64,000 bases of DNA. Source: Ptychodera flava. Lineage: Eukaryota; Hemichordata; Enteropneusta; Ptychoderidae. Positions 54,999 to 64,000 of this stretch are shown here, piece by piece; the first letter of the stretch is position 1, and the number at the start of each line of letters is the position of its first letter. The DNA is taken from positions 62,001-126,000 of the forward strand of contig NW_027248397.1 of the NCBI RefSeq assembly GCF_041260155.1. Direction: 5' to 3'. A program made the position numbers and the translations under genes. Under the pieces are notes generated by a model that was given only the letters and a program-made list of their open reading frames with translations, had not been told where the DNA came from and did no database searches.

Positions 54999-56093
54999 CT
55001 AATCTGCTTCCAATAACAGGCAAGGTTTGTCATATGGTCTTTCTAAAACACTGTTCTTTGTCTTCACCATTACTCTTCTTACCAAACCTTTCCCATCTGG
55101 CATAATTTTGATGACTCTACCTAATGGCCATACATTTCTTGCTGTATTCTCATCCTTGACTAAGACTATATCTCCAACTTCCAAGCTCCTCTTCACCTTG
55201 AACCATTTCTGTCTTTCTTGCATGGAAGGTAAATGTTCCTTTATCCGACGCTTCCAAAACAAGTCTGAAAGGTATTGTACTTGCTTCCATCTGTGAACTG
55301 CATACATATCATTCCTTTCAAATCGACCAGGTGAAAACGCTGCTCCTTTCATATCTAACAACATGCTTGGAGTCAATGCCTCTAGATCATTTACGTCATC
55401 TGAAGACTTTGTGATTGAACGGCAGCTAATAGTATGCTCTACTTCAAACAAAAATGTCCATAGACTCTCATCTGTAAGCTGATGCTGTTTCAATAAAGAC
55501 AGTAGTAGTTGCCGTACACTACGAATCTGCCTTTCCCACACTCCGCCAAAGTGTGAACCATAAGGAGGATTAAATTTCCACTCAATGTTATCTTGTAGCA
55601 AGTTCTCTTGGATCTTCTGTTGATTCCACTTGTCAATTTCCTCCTGTAGTATTCGTCTTGCACCTACAAAATTAGTGCCGTTGTCAGATCTTATCATCTT
55701 TACTGGCCCTCTCTTTGCGATAAATCTTCTCAGAGCATTTATGAAGGAGTCTGTACTCAGAGAATCTGCAACTTCAATGTGAACTGCCCTGACTGCAAGA
55801 CATGTCAATATGACGCCATATCTCTTCACTGATGATCTCTTAATCTTCACTTCAATTGGACCAAAGTAATCAACTCCAACATTTGTAAATGGTGGCTGAT
55901 GTGGCTGTACTTGGTCAGCTGGCAAATCAGCCATCTTCTGTTCTCCTAGTTTGGCCCGCTGGCGTCTGCAGATCACACACTTGCTCACTATACTTCTTGC
56001 CACAGAATTAGCATTCAGAATCCAATAACGTTCACGCAGTTTGGATAAAATGTAGTGTCTTCCAAAAATGCTGATTCTTCTAATGAATTTCAC
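54999..56093 (-). CDS. BEL/Pao copy 2: integrase, intact frame
   Basis: 364 codons in one frame. It covers the zinc-binding part (KLRERYWILNANSVARSIV followed by [15 protein letters not shown]), the DDE core ([37 protein letters not shown]) and the DUF5641-like C-terminus ([20 protein letters not shown]). It is the only BEL/Pao domain in the window with a complete, uninterrupted frame, and it slightly overlaps the preceding frame (56080-56457). Confidence 0.9.
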   Translation of the reverse strand: MKFIRRISIFGRHYILSKLRERYWILNANSVARSIVSKCVICRRQRAKLGEQKMADLPADQVQPHQPPFTNVGVDYFGPIEVKIKRSSVKRYGVILTCLAVRAVHIEVADSLSTDSFINALRRFIAKRGPVKMIRSDNGTNFVGARRILQEEIDKWNQQKIQENLLQDNIEWKFNPPYGSHFGGVWERQIRSVRQLLLSLLKQHQLTDESLWTFLFEVEHTISCRSITKSSDDVNDLEALTPSMLLDMKGAAFSPGRFERNDMYAVHRWKQVQYLSDLFWKRRIKEHLPSMQERQKWFKVKRSLEVGDIVLVKDENTARNVWPLGRVIKIMPDGKGLVRRVMVKTKNSVLERPYDKPCLLLEAD

Positions 56094-56457
56094 GCAATAT
56101 CAACTCTGATACATATGACTTCTTTGGCAAAATCACTGGATGTTTTGACTCCTCAGACAACATAGACAGGGCAAGTCGTCCGCCAACGCGTAACAAACCA
56201 TCCTTTCCCAAAACTGGATCCAATCTGTAAATGTGGCTTCCTCGGGGAATCCCAATTTTGCTGCCGTCATTTCCCTTTTGTGCCTTCAAGATCTCTATTT
56301 CTCTGGAAAATGTGCTTTGTTGGACATATCTAATGATGGCATGCTCAGCCTGTTCCAGATCTTTCACTGTCAATCCTGATTGCTTATCTTGATCGCAGTC
56401 TGTTTCACGCTTCGAAAATCTTGAAAGCTCCTTGATGAATCTTTGGATCCATGCCAC
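56080..56457 (-). CDS. BEL/Pao copy 2: RNase H-integrase linker
   Basis: It contains SGLTVKDLEQAEHAIIRYVQ, GSHIYRLDPVLGKDGLLRVG and HPVILPKKSYVSELILREIH. It is longer at its start than the same region of copy 1. A 1-bp shift separates it from the integrase frame. Confidence 0.82.
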   Translation of the reverse strand: MAWIQRFIKELSRFSKRETDCDQDKQSGLTVKDLEQAEHAIIRYVQQSTFSREIEILKAQKGNDGSKIGIPRGSHIYRLDPVLGKDGLLRVGGRLALSMLSEESKHPVILPKKSYVSELILREIH

Positions 56458-56521
56458 TGATCTTCTCAGTCGATACCAACTGGAATAATGTTCTATTAGA
56501 CCTTGAATGAAGTCTTGTGAT

Positions 56522-57180
56522 TCACTTGCCTCTACGGTGAGTGCCTTGGCGTTTTTTCTTTACTTCTGGATCACCTGGGTCAAGTTGACCATCGATGTTA
56601 CCATCCCTCGACCACTTACTCTGTGCAGTCCATAGAAAGTCTGGACCCTGCAGCCAACGTTTGTTGTCAAGAAATGCATCAATAGTTTGACCTCGTGAAC
56701 ACTCATCTGCTGGGTTGTCTTTGCTGTTTATGTATGCCCAACTTGATGGTTCTGATCCTTCACGAATCACTGCTATTCGATTTGCCACAAAGTATGAAAT
56801 CTTGTGGTCTCATTATTTATATACCGCAACACTGTTTTGCTGTCGGTCCAGAAAAACGATCAGCTGACTTCTAGATGCAACTCCTTTCTGAGTAACCTAT
56901 CCATGCGCACAGCTACCGTAGCTGCCATTAACTCTATGCGAGGAATTGTTATCTGCTTCAACGGCGCCACTCTAGCCTTGGCCATCAGAAAGGCACAGTG
57001 AATGTTGTCGTTCTTGTCAATCATCCTAATGTATGACACAGCTCCGTACCCAGACTCGCTTCCATCGGAGAAGTGATGTAACTGTATGGAATCTGTATCA
57101 CCATATTCCCCAGGCTTAATACACCTAGGACCATGAAGTGCTCTTCTAACAATGGTAGATATCTCATCCAATCTTCCCAT
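56522..57180 (-). pseudogene. BEL/Pao copy 2: RNase H, broken
   Basis: Two frames (56860-57180 and 56522-56788) hold HHFSDGSESGYGAVSY, the IPRIELMAA glutamate and the NPADECSRG aspartate. The FFWTDSK segment near 56850 is lost between frames; indels occur near 56790 and at 57135. Confidence 0.82.
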
Positions 57181-57485
57181 CGTTTACGTTGTTTACTGGG
57201 TATCTCATCGTCCCAGTCCAATTTTGCTTTGCAAAGCTCTTGGAGTATTATCTTCTGTGGTAAGAGGGCGGGAGCTGCCATGCCTAAAGGGTCGTAGACT
57301 GAACTCACAACTCCCAAAATACCTCGCCTGGTTACCGGTTTATCTTTGACTCTGTTCTTAAAACCAAGGATGTCTGCTTGAACGTTCCACTGCATGCCCA
57401 AGGCTTGTTCTGAGGGCAAACTGTCTCTCTGTAAATTCAAACGTTTCACTTCTTTGGCTCGCTCCTCTTCTGGTATTGTCTCCAA
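57021..57485 (-). pseudogene. BEL/Pao copy 2: RT-RNase H connection
   Basis: It contains GMQWNVQADILGFKNRVKDK and VSSVYDPLGMAAPALLP, the conserved connection after reverse transcriptase, and ends by frameshift inside RNase H (LEEHFMVLGVLSL). Confidence 0.8.
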
Positions 57486-57514
57486 AACAGAACAATTATT
57501 GCTGATCCACTTTG

Positions 57515-58792
57515 TCAGTCTGAATCCGCCTTTGTTGCATGTGTTATCAGCCTTTTGGTCAAAACCTGTCCTTCTGTCTTGTTTGGAACTGCCTTTAACA
57601 TGTCATCGACATAAAAGTTGTTATCGATGGTGTCCTTTACGTTAGGGTCACATGACTTGTCTGCACATTTTCTCAAGGCATAGTTGGCGCAGCTTGGTGA
57701 TGACGTGGCCCCAAAAATGTGAACTTTCATCCGATATTCTGCTGGAGGTTCATTCACGTTGCCATTTGGCCACCAGAGGAAACGCTGGTAATCTTGATCT
57801 TCTTTCGGCACTCTGACCTGTGAAAACATTGCCTCAATATCCGACATCAGTGCTATTCGATCCTGCCGAAATCTCACCAATACTCCAAGCAAGGAGTTTG
57901 TCAAATCAGGACCTTGTAACAACTCTTTGTTCAGTGAAGTTCCTCTATACTCAGCACTGCAATCAAAGACGACTCTTATTTTACGCTTCTGAGGGTGGTA
58001 AACTCCGTGATGAGGAAGATACCACTTCTTTCCATCATGGCCCTGTAACGCAGACTGTGGCACCCTCTCAGCATAGCCCTTTTCCACTATACCTTCAATA
58101 AATGCCGCATACTCGCGATAATATGCTTCATCTCTTTTAAACCGTTTCTTCAACTGGTTCAATCTGTATTCCGCAACCGTTCTGTTGTCTGGCAACATAA
58201 CATTGTCCTTTCGAAATGGTAATGGTACCTGGTCATGTCCATCATGGTACTCTGTTTCTGTATCCATCATTTTCATGAATCTTTGGTCCTCTATTGAGTA
58301 TTCAGGTTTATCATCGATAATGCGCTCACTGAACTCTCTGTTGAAATAATCCATCAGCTGCTGGTCAACTGTTGGTCCTACCTGTATTCTGTTCACAACA
58401 GCCTGGTTTATATCGTCGTCTGCCATGCCAGCCCTCATAAGGGATCCATTTACAACCCAGCCTAGGCGAGTGCGAACAGCAAATGGTCCCTGTCCTTGAC
58501 TATTAATCACTTCCCATGGTTCGAAGGCATCTGGCACGTTGTTCCCTATCAACAGACCAATTTCTGCGTCAATACTTGGCAGTGGTACCCTTTGTAGATA
58601 TGGATAACTCTCAATGTCAGCCTGGGTTAAGATGTCATCCCTTGACACAGGAATTTTGCTCTGAGTATATGCTGGCGGAAGCCTAATCAAGTTACTTTCC
58701 TCCAGGTCAGTGACCTCAAGGCCTTTGATGATATGGCTATCAACCGTTTTGTTCCCTGTAATGGTATACTTTAGTCTTCTTTCCACCAACAT
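57515..58792 (-). CDS. BEL/Pao copy 2: reverse transcriptase, nearly intact
   Basis: 425 codons. The post-protease linker (EIGLLIGNNVPDAFEPWEV) is followed by RT fingers (KKWYLPHHGVYHPQKRKIRV, VVFDCSAEYRGTSLN), the palm with IALMSDIEAMFSQVRV and the YVDD box in NNFYVDDMLKAV. It ends at THATKADSD and stop; the expected continuation (GGFRLTKWISN) lies one base out of frame, exactly as in copy 1. It preserves the empty hAT site that is filled in copy 1. Confidence 0.9.
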   Translation of the reverse strand: MLVERRLKYTITGNKTVDSHIIKGLEVTDLEESNLIRLPPAYTQSKIPVSRDDILTQADIESYPYLQRVPLPSIDAEIGLLIGNNVPDAFEPWEVINSQGQGPFAVRTRLGWVVNGSLMRAGMADDDINQAVVNRIQVGPTVDQQLMDYFNREFSERIIDDKPEYSIEDQRFMKMMDTETEYHDGHDQVPLPFRKDNVMLPDNRTVAEYRLNQLKKRFKRDEAYYREYAAFIEGIVEKGYAERVPQSALQGHDGKKWYLPHHGVYHPQKRKIRVVFDCSAEYRGTSLNKELLQGPDLTNSLLGVLVRFRQDRIALMSDIEAMFSQVRVPKEDQDYQRFLWWPNGNVNEPPAEYRMKVHIFGATSSPSCANYALRKCADKSCDPNVKDTIDNNFYVDDMLKAVPNKTEGQVLTKRLITHATKADSD

Positions 58793-59096
58793 TCAACTGT
58801 TGTCTGACTTTCTCTGTACAAAATACAGTGTCACTTCCGTTGTCCAAAAATGCATATGTCTGAACACTTAGTCCTGTGGCTTTACATCTCAATTTGACTG
58901 GTATTACCACTGGTTTATAAGTATGCTGTTGTGGCTTTATGGTTTGGCATGTAGCATCAACCATCCTTACTGTTGTCGTTACAGCCTGCTCATTCTCAGC
59001 ACTACTGTCAGGATAATGCAATACAGTGGGATGTTTCCTTCCACATGTTTCACAAGTAAACTTGTTTGTGCAATCCTTGACAAGGTATTTTTGCAT
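58740..59096 (-). CDS. BEL/Pao copy 2: zinc knuckle end and protease
   Basis: It contains CETCGRKHPTVLH and then the Pao-type aspartic protease, PVKLRCKATGLSVQTYAFLD directly followed by NGSDTVFCTEKV. The D-N-G-S active-site loop is intact here and broken in copy 1. A frameshift at its end separates it from the reverse transcriptase frame. Confidence 0.82.
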   Translation of the reverse strand: MQKYLVKDCTNKFTCETCGRKHPTVLHYPDSSAENEQAVTTTVRMVDATCQTIKPQQHTYKPVVIPVKLRCKATGLSVQTYAFLDNGSDTVFCTEKVRQQLNVGGKKTKVYHYREQNG

Positions 59097-59230
59097 ATCT
59101 TAGACAGCCATAGCACAGGCCCTTGGACCTCAACAGCTTTTTCTTGTCCTTTTAGGATTTTTCAGCAAAGACCTTGCAATTCTGTATTTTATGATTGGTA
59201 TCCATGCAGCATGAACACTTTACATCGCTT

Positions 59231-59476
59231 TTACTTTTTATCGCTGGTCTTCTGTTCTGTCAGCAGTTTTGTTTCCGTACTTACAGCAAATGTAGTACGT
59301 TTCTTGACATTTCCCTTCTTGGCAGACTTTGCAACCACCTTGTCATTTGTCGAAGTATTGGTCAGGTCACCAAACAGCTCTTTGGTTGCTATCTTGGCTT
59401 CCCTGTTCACAAATTCTACCATGTCCTTGAAACATACTGCTCTGCTCTGTAGTATATCAAATGTCTTTGTACTCCA
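59231..59476 (-). pseudogene. BEL/Pao copy 2: Gag segment downstream of a nonsense codon
   Basis: It continues the Gag frame (MVEFVNREAKIATKELFGDL) after the TGA at 59477-59479. The corresponding codon of copy 1 is an arginine CGA (RERWRTKTF), so this is a private CpG-to-TpG change of copy 2. A further frameshift lies before the knuckles. Confidence 0.75.
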
Positions 59477-60895
59477 TCATTCCCACAGCTTATATGGTGA
59501 CTTGTAAACCAACATCTGCAGGTTCCTGTTGTGGTCCAGCTCTCTCAGATGTGGCTCTCCTTTCATGGCATTGTCACATTTTGTCAAGAACAAAGCGTAC
59601 TCCTTGAGAGCAGATTTGTCTTCAGATTTCACTTCAGGCCAGGCTTCAGCTTGTTTAGTGTAAGCTTTTGCCATCACATATGGATTCCCATACTCATCCT
59701 CTAACAATTTTCTTGCATGTTCATAGCCTTCCTTTGGGTTCATGTGTATACAGCTGCTTACAATCTCTTTCGGTCTGCCTTCTGTAAACTGTTCAAGATA
59801 ATACAGACGGTCATCTGGTGCCTCAGTGTTCACTTCTATACCATGTCGAAATGCACGAATAAAAGCCTTATACTTCAGAGGATCACCATTGAAAGACTCT
59901 ATCTTCTGTGGTGGGAGTGCTGCGCGTTTATTGTGCTCTATCAATAGTTTTGTTACAGCAGAGATGTTATGATCACTGTTGAAAGCACTGTCATAATAGT
60001 TTACGCTCGATGTTGGTTCAGGATTCTGTCCAACTGCCCCACTGTCATTAATCTGCAGATTTGCATCACTTCTGTGCATACCGGTATTTTCATTGTAGCC
60101 ACTTGCTCCTTGCAAGGTATTGTTGACTGGACTTGCACTGGTTTCGTCAACACCAGCCTTACTGTCACATGTATGGTAGCTGCCCACATTAGAACCACTT
60201 GCATAGCTTCTTGGCTCCACACGTACATCACCTTTCATTTGCATTTGAATAGGCGTCTTGAATAATTCTGGTAAGCCCAAGTCCCCAAGACTTTCTTCAT
60301 CATGGTTTTCAAAGTGACGATAAACTTCTATCTTGGCATTCTGTTCAGCGATTTCTGTTTTTACTTTAAGTAATTCCTCCTGTTTCCGTATTTCATGTTG
60401 TTCCTTTTCTTGCTTTATCTTTATTTGTGTTTCACGTTCCTCAATTTCTTGCTTTTCTTGTAATGCTGCCATACGTGCCATAAGCTCAGCTCGTTTTGCT
60501 GCAGCAGCTATCATTGAAGGATTGCTCCGTGTGCTTGAAGCTCGCGAAGATGTTACACTTGACTTCGATGACCTTCTAACATTTACCTGAGAAATGCTAT
60601 CTTCAGGTTTCACAGTTTCTGCCAACAATTTCTCATGAAGACCATTTTCCATGAGCCATGCATTCATTTTCTGCATAAATGCATCATAAGTAGTCACACG
60701 AGGCAATAACCAGCTGTTATAATCTGTTTGACTTTCATCCTGATTAAGTACACGACGGTATTGCTGATCAACATGTTCAACATTTTCATATGCTGTTCTG
60801 AGCTCTTCTAATTTGGTCTTTACTAATACTCCATTTACTTTATCTTTTGATAATTCTGTTATCTGATTAATCAGACCTGTTACTCTGCCGTACAC
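59477..60895 (-). CDS. BEL/Pao copy 2: Gag
   Basis: 472 codons without interruption. The N-terminal helix VYGRVTGLINQITELSKDKV is followed by a charged coiled coil (AALQEKQEIEERETQIKIKQ), a Ser/Asn-rich linker, and the capsid-like part (IESFNGDPLKYKAFIRAFRH, YYLEQFTEGRPKEIVSSCI, AYTKQAEAWPEVKSEDKSAL), which fits the DUF1759-like Gag of BEL/Pao elements. It has no ATG of its own: the first codon follows the in-frame TAG at 60899-60901, after GTG. Confidence 0.87.
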   Translation of the reverse strand: MYGRVTGLINQITELSKDKVNGVLVKTKLEELRTAYENVEHVDQQYRRVLNQDESQTDYNSWLLPRVTTYDAFMQKMNAWLMENGLHEKLLAETVKPEDSISQVNVRRSSKSSVTSSRASSTRSNPSMIAAAAKRAELMARMAALQEKQEIEERETQIKIKQEKEQHEIRKQEELLKVKTEIAEQNAKIEVYRHFENHDEESLGDLGLPELFKTPIQMQMKGDVRVEPRSYASGSNVGSYHTCDSKAGVDETSASPVNNTLQGASGYNENTGMHRSDANLQINDSGAVGQNPEPTSSVNYYDSAFNSDHNISAVTKLLIEHNKRAALPPQKIESFNGDPLKYKAFIRAFRHGIEVNTEAPDDRLYYLEQFTEGRPKEIVSSCIHMNPKEGYEHARKLLEDEYGNPYVMAKAYTKQAEAWPEVKSEDKSALKEYALFLTKCDNAMKGEPHLRELDHNRNLQMLVYKSPYKLWE

Positions 60896-60898
60896 ACC

Positions 60899-61057
60899 CT
60901 ATCTGTTAGCCTTTAATCTATTTCGTTTGTCTTCTTTAAATCTTTCAGTCTTAACAGAGACACGTTTTTCATCGACGGTGTTTGCCGCGAACAGCTGTTT
61001 ACCTTCTGGTGCTATCGCTCCTTCCATTTTCGCATTAGTATTCAATGTTGTAGACAT
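60899..61057 (-). CDS. BEL/Pao copy 2: Gag N-terminal leader ending at in-frame TAG
   Basis: From ATG at 61057 (MSTTLNTNAKMEGAIAPEGK) the frame runs 52 residues to LKANR and TAG (60899-60901), followed in frame by the Gag body. The same TAG in copy 1 shows that it predates the duplication. Confidence 0.7.
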   Translation of the reverse strand: MSTTLNTNAKMEGAIAPEGKQLFAANTVDEKRVSVKTERFKEDKRNRLKANR

Positions 61058-61257
61058 TGTCGAGCTCTCCTTTGTGAACTGTGGCATCAGAAAGTACCCA
61101 AGAATACAGAAATACACAACCTGTTTGCCACGCATGAGAACAAAAGCGATAATTCTCAGTAAAATCCGAAACGGAAACTGCCTTATATTCCAGTATGTTC
61201 CTCGAGCATGCGCACACGCATGTATTTTGTCGTCTTTGACACCACGTGCTTTCCGTT

Positions 61258-61286
61258 CAACTTTCAATGCCTTGCTACCAGAACTT
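61258..61286 (-). other. Primer-binding-site candidate of copy 2
   Basis: On the minus strand TTCTGGTAGCAAGGC follows the LTR end (CAGTATTCA) after two or three bases. Its complement ends in CTACCA, compatible with a tRNA 3' CCA end. The tRNA was not identified, and the match is short, so this is tentative. Confidence 0.35.
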
Positions 61287-61780
61287 TGAATACTGTCCGA
61301 TCACTGTTCTGCCCAATAAAAGTAACAGTTTTTACCATATAGACGTAGGAGACCCTTTTTACATGGCGCTGAATATTTCCTCCACGACTATAGATTCGAA
61401 TTTATCGTTGATAACAAGAGTTCCGTTAACTCACATGAGTCGACGCACACCAGCCAACATCACACGCTCCGACCAGTAGAAATGTACAGAAGTCAAATAC
61501 CTTTAGCGAACTGCACCCGTTTATTCCGGAACGCTGATCCCAAACACTTTAAACTGGATGTAACATCAACACTGTAAGCTCTTATCTCCTAAATTTCGTG
61601 AAATCGGTAACTCCATCAAAACTCTGTAGACTTTTATAAACTCCGTAAAAACTGATAAACTCACAAGGCTGCGACCAAAAAGTCCGGAGTGGTCGACGCC
61701 ATGCTTCTAGCCTCAATGTCAATGATGGCCGATGGGGCGCAAACTCAAACGTGGGTAAATTTGGTTGAGGCGTCCTTACA
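61287..61780 (-). repeat. LTR C (5' LTR of copy 2)
   Basis: TGAATACTG...CGTCCTTACA, with a ~20-bp deletion relative to B near 61722 and about eight substitutions. Outer flank begins CAAGTAG. Confidence 0.87.
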
Positions 61781-62632
61781 CAAGTAGTTTATATTACATC
61801 ACAGATAGAGTTGGACTAAATAATTACAGTATACATGTATGGTATGAGAAATGACAAAGTTCCACTCACATTTATGAAATATCTACTCTATGCTACCCAC
61901 CACTGACTTTACATGTATGTCATATAAATTCTCTGACATCATTTCTTTTCTTTCTATGTACAGTGTCAAACTAAGTATAAGTTTATACAGAAAGATGCAT
62001 CCCAAACATTTCCATCTGTGGCAGAGATCTTGCTTACACAGAACAAATAATTAATAAGATGCTCGTAAAAAATACAATCTTGTGCAGATAAATGAACATA
62101 TGAGTGATTTTTTTACTCGTTTGTTACTCAATTTTCTTAATATTTACTTTTGTTGAAGATGACACTGCATCCATGATGAATATAAAGATGGGCTTCTTTT
62201 GTGAATTATGCCCAGGGAATGTTTTTGGTAGATCCTGATAATAACTGGGCAGTTTGTCTCTCCTGAGATCATTTAAGCTCAAACTTCACAGTTTGTATGG
62301 CAAATACAGTATGCTGATGGATCAAATACAGAGTTGATGATGTAGTGATTAATTCTCTATCTCAACCTCTACTGTTCTTGTCACACAAGGAATGATTTAC
62401 AAATCATGATTACAGCTGAGAAAAACAATCAAGTGATTTTTCTACAGTGTTATACAAATATGACTCTCATTTTAAAGTTCTGTTTGGTCGCATAAATGGT
62501 TTTCTAATGGCCAGTATATTGACATATCCCCTCCCACTGTATACAGACTGCAACCATTTTTCCCCACAATCAGAGGGGCTTGGATTTGTAAAGAATGGTT
62601 GAACAAAAGGTTAAACAAAATATAACATTTAC
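61781..62632. other. Gene-free stretch
   Basis: AT-rich, no repeat ends or coherent coding frames recognised. Confidence 0.5.
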
Positions 62633-62756
62633 CTTCACTCAAGTTTCGCTCGTCAACTAGTGCTTTCACAAGCATTTCTTGGTAAAGCTCACACGCTGAG
62701 GAATCATTGAAAAGATTTGGCCAAACTTGCTTGATACACAGCGTCAATATTCCCAT
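62633..62756 (-). CDS. Possible first coding exon, unknown product
   Basis: From ATG at 62756 the minus strand reads MGILTLCIKQVWPNLFNDSS and ...YQEMLVKALVDERNLSEG to a GTAAAT donor at 62632. The 41-residue peptide has a coding-like composition and an amphipathic second half, but I recognise no domain. The exon would end in phase 1, so it cannot join directly to the phase-0 ankyrin exon at 42780-42881. Either an intervening exon is missing from this list or it belongs to another gene. Its position upstream on the same strand makes it a candidate start of the ankyrin gene. Confidence 0.3.
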
Positions 62757-63466
62757 GGATGTTTACATTCCATTCCGCACCTCAAAAGTCGAGCCAATGT
62801 GTTATGTAATGAGTTTAACCCGTCCTCATTGCTCCGAAGTGTGGGTGATCGGTCGCAGCGCTGGCACCCGTCTTTGCGCATTTATCACGCTACGAGATCT
62901 ACAAGACATGTTCTCCCTGGCACAAATGTGATGAACTGGGCAGTAGTTCAACTGTCGGTCAACTTCGATGAGCAGTCTAGATAAATTAGTGGTAGTGTAC
63001 TCTCTCGCTGATAAACGCGGATGTCGCTTTGTTTTACATAAACTGTAAACAATTCCCGAACAATCATTTCATGGCGGCATATTCCATTTTAATACAGGTA
63101 CACCTAGAGCTTGCCGCGCGGTTGTGTTAAAGGTACATGTTGTTCTATTATGCCGTAAAGTTTTCCTACTGTTTAAAATACTGGGTAGTATGTTACAGTC
63201 TTCATGATTGTTGTGGAGATGTAGTCAATGATATGTTTCTCGTTAAGCGAGACGCCAACTCTTACACCAAGTAAGATGGTCTTTGCAAATTAACATAGTA
63301 AAGGTCACGGGTCACCCAGCTGTGAGTCTTTTGCATTGTTTCAATTCGAACGTGTAAGGTAAACGGCGCGGCATTCGAATGATTTTGTTATGTCCACTGC
63401 ACTTATTCCTACGCTGGGAAAGGTTACTGATTCCGAATGTAGAACATCCATTACTCCGACGATTTA
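62757..63466. other. Gene-free stretch, possible upstream region
   Basis: A mixed-composition region with more CpG than its surroundings (62860-63120). It could hold a promoter and 5' UTR for the 62633-62756 exon, but no TATA or initiator arrangement is clear. Confidence 0.3.
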
Positions 63467-63634
63467 ATGGCAGGACTACATAGAAACTGCAACGGAAACC
63501 TGGATATCGCCGATGAATTTGGTGTCTGTCAACACGGAGCTGGAGTGACCGTGCTGTTCGGAACAGTGTTCCCGAGAAATGATGTCAGCACTTGCAGAGC
63601 ATGCAGAGCGAAAGGCATTGTGATCGTAGCGTGA
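63467..63634 (+). CDS. Small ORF of 55 codons, unknown product
   Basis: From ATG at 63467 the frame reads MAGLHRNCNGNLDIADEFGV then CQHGAGVTVLFGTVFPRNDV and ends ...CRACRAKGIVIVA before TGA. It is more GC-rich than the surroundings and has four cysteines. No family is recognised. It could be an exon of a plus-strand gene starting here, or chance. Confidence 0.22.
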   Translation: MAGLHRNCNGNLDIADEFGVCQHGAGVTVLFGTVFPRNDVSTCRACRAKGIVIVA

Positions 63635-63824
63635 ACGTGAAGAGGTGAAAGCACTGCCAAACGGACCCTTTGGAGTTATGTTTGAGAGGATGGTACGTAA
63701 AAAGCTATATTTTCAGTTATATCAGTGGTTAGGGCATCTCCATTGAAATGATTTTACCTGACACAGTGACAGTCACCATGGATGTAAATCAATGCAGTCA
63801 CCAACGATAAGGGACTCATTATTA

Positions 63825-64000
63825 GGGAGCCTTCAGAAATTACGTGGGGGGGGGGGCAATTGGGGGAGGGTCACTTTTTAGAAAACAGTTCAAGGTGAGG
63901 GTCACTTTTTATAAACCTATCGTGGGGGGGTCACTTTTGACAGAAGCTGATTTTATGGCCAAAACTTTGATTGTCCGTGTGATATTTCCTGAATAGGAAA
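63825..64000. mobile_element. G-rich end of a DNA transposon, cut by window edge
   Basis: GGGAGCCTTCAGAAATTACG is followed by a run of G and by three GGGTCACTTTT-type subrepeats. The start resembles the left end of the element at 23331 (GCCTTCAAAAAATGG plus a G run). The remainder lies outside the window. Confidence 0.4.

Larger units (their letters stand above)
46407..61780 (-). mobile_element. Tandem pair of BEL/Pao retrotransposons sharing the middle LTR
   Basis: The structure is LTR A (46407-46865), internal copy 1, LTR B (54114-54623), internal copy 2, LTR C (61287-61780), all on the minus strand. Both internal regions encode gag, CCHC knuckles, protease, reverse transcriptase, RNase H and integrase with a DUF5641-like tail, in BEL/Pao order, and are nearly identical. 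One central LTR serves as 3' LTR of copy 2 and 5' LTR of copy 1. LTR A lacks about 85 bp at its outer end, and no target duplication links the outer ends. Confidence 0.9.

Overview
This window is nuclear DNA of an animal, most likely an AT-rich marine invertebrate genome. Three things support this: intron-containing genes with GTAAGT donors, three BEL/Pao retroelements (a metazoan-restricted superfamily) and a Ty3/gypsy element, and almost no long open frames outside transposons. The phylum cannot be fixed from the sequence alone.

Region 1 (1-15167) is a tandem array of about 12 units of ~1.22 kb. Each unit carries one 99-bp exon on the minus strand that encodes exactly one 33-residue ankyrin repeat, with a phase-0 acceptor and a GTAAGT donor. 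Ten exons are intact and two (7591-7688 and 10024-10121) have a 1-bp deletion that creates a stop. The array runs off the left edge. A 102-bp exon at 42780-42881, same strand and phase, encodes an N-terminal-type ankyrin repeat. It is probably the exon that precedes the array, which gives a ~27.8-kb intron full of transposons.

Region 2 (15168-25787) has no recognisable gene. It holds a 3.3-kb TTAA-flanked DNA transposon (17851-21152) and a ~1.7-kb inverted-repeat element (23331-25026) containing a decayed tRNA-like sequence.

Region 3 (25788-40154) is a three-level nest. An old, decayed BEL/Pao element on the plus strand is split inside its protease region by a younger Ty3/gypsy element on the minus strand (26258-38824). 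The gypsy 5' LTR is in turn split by a 3.9-kb non-autonomous, Helentron/HINE-like element (33954-37822). That innermost element is built mostly of two satellites: a ~155-bp unit with E-box and YY1-like motifs, and a ~226-bp unit with an E-box plus direct repeats of the nuclear-receptor half-site TGACCT.

Region 4 (40155-46406) is mostly non-coding. It contains the 42780-42881 ankyrin exon, duplicated flanks of that exon, and a short array of DNA hairpins (44278-44456).

Region 5 (46407-61780) is two head-to-tail copies of one minus-strand BEL/Pao element sharing a central LTR (LTR-internal-LTR-internal-LTR). Both copies share some lesions and each has private ones. A hAT-type MITE (49901-50475) with a perfect 8-bp target duplication sits in the reverse transcriptase of the left copy.

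Region 6 (61781-64000) has a possible minus-strand first exon (62633-62756), an unassigned small plus-strand ORF (63467-63634) and the G-rich end of another DNA element at the right edge.

The only host gene strongly supported is the ankyrin-repeat gene; nearly all long open frames belong to retroelements.
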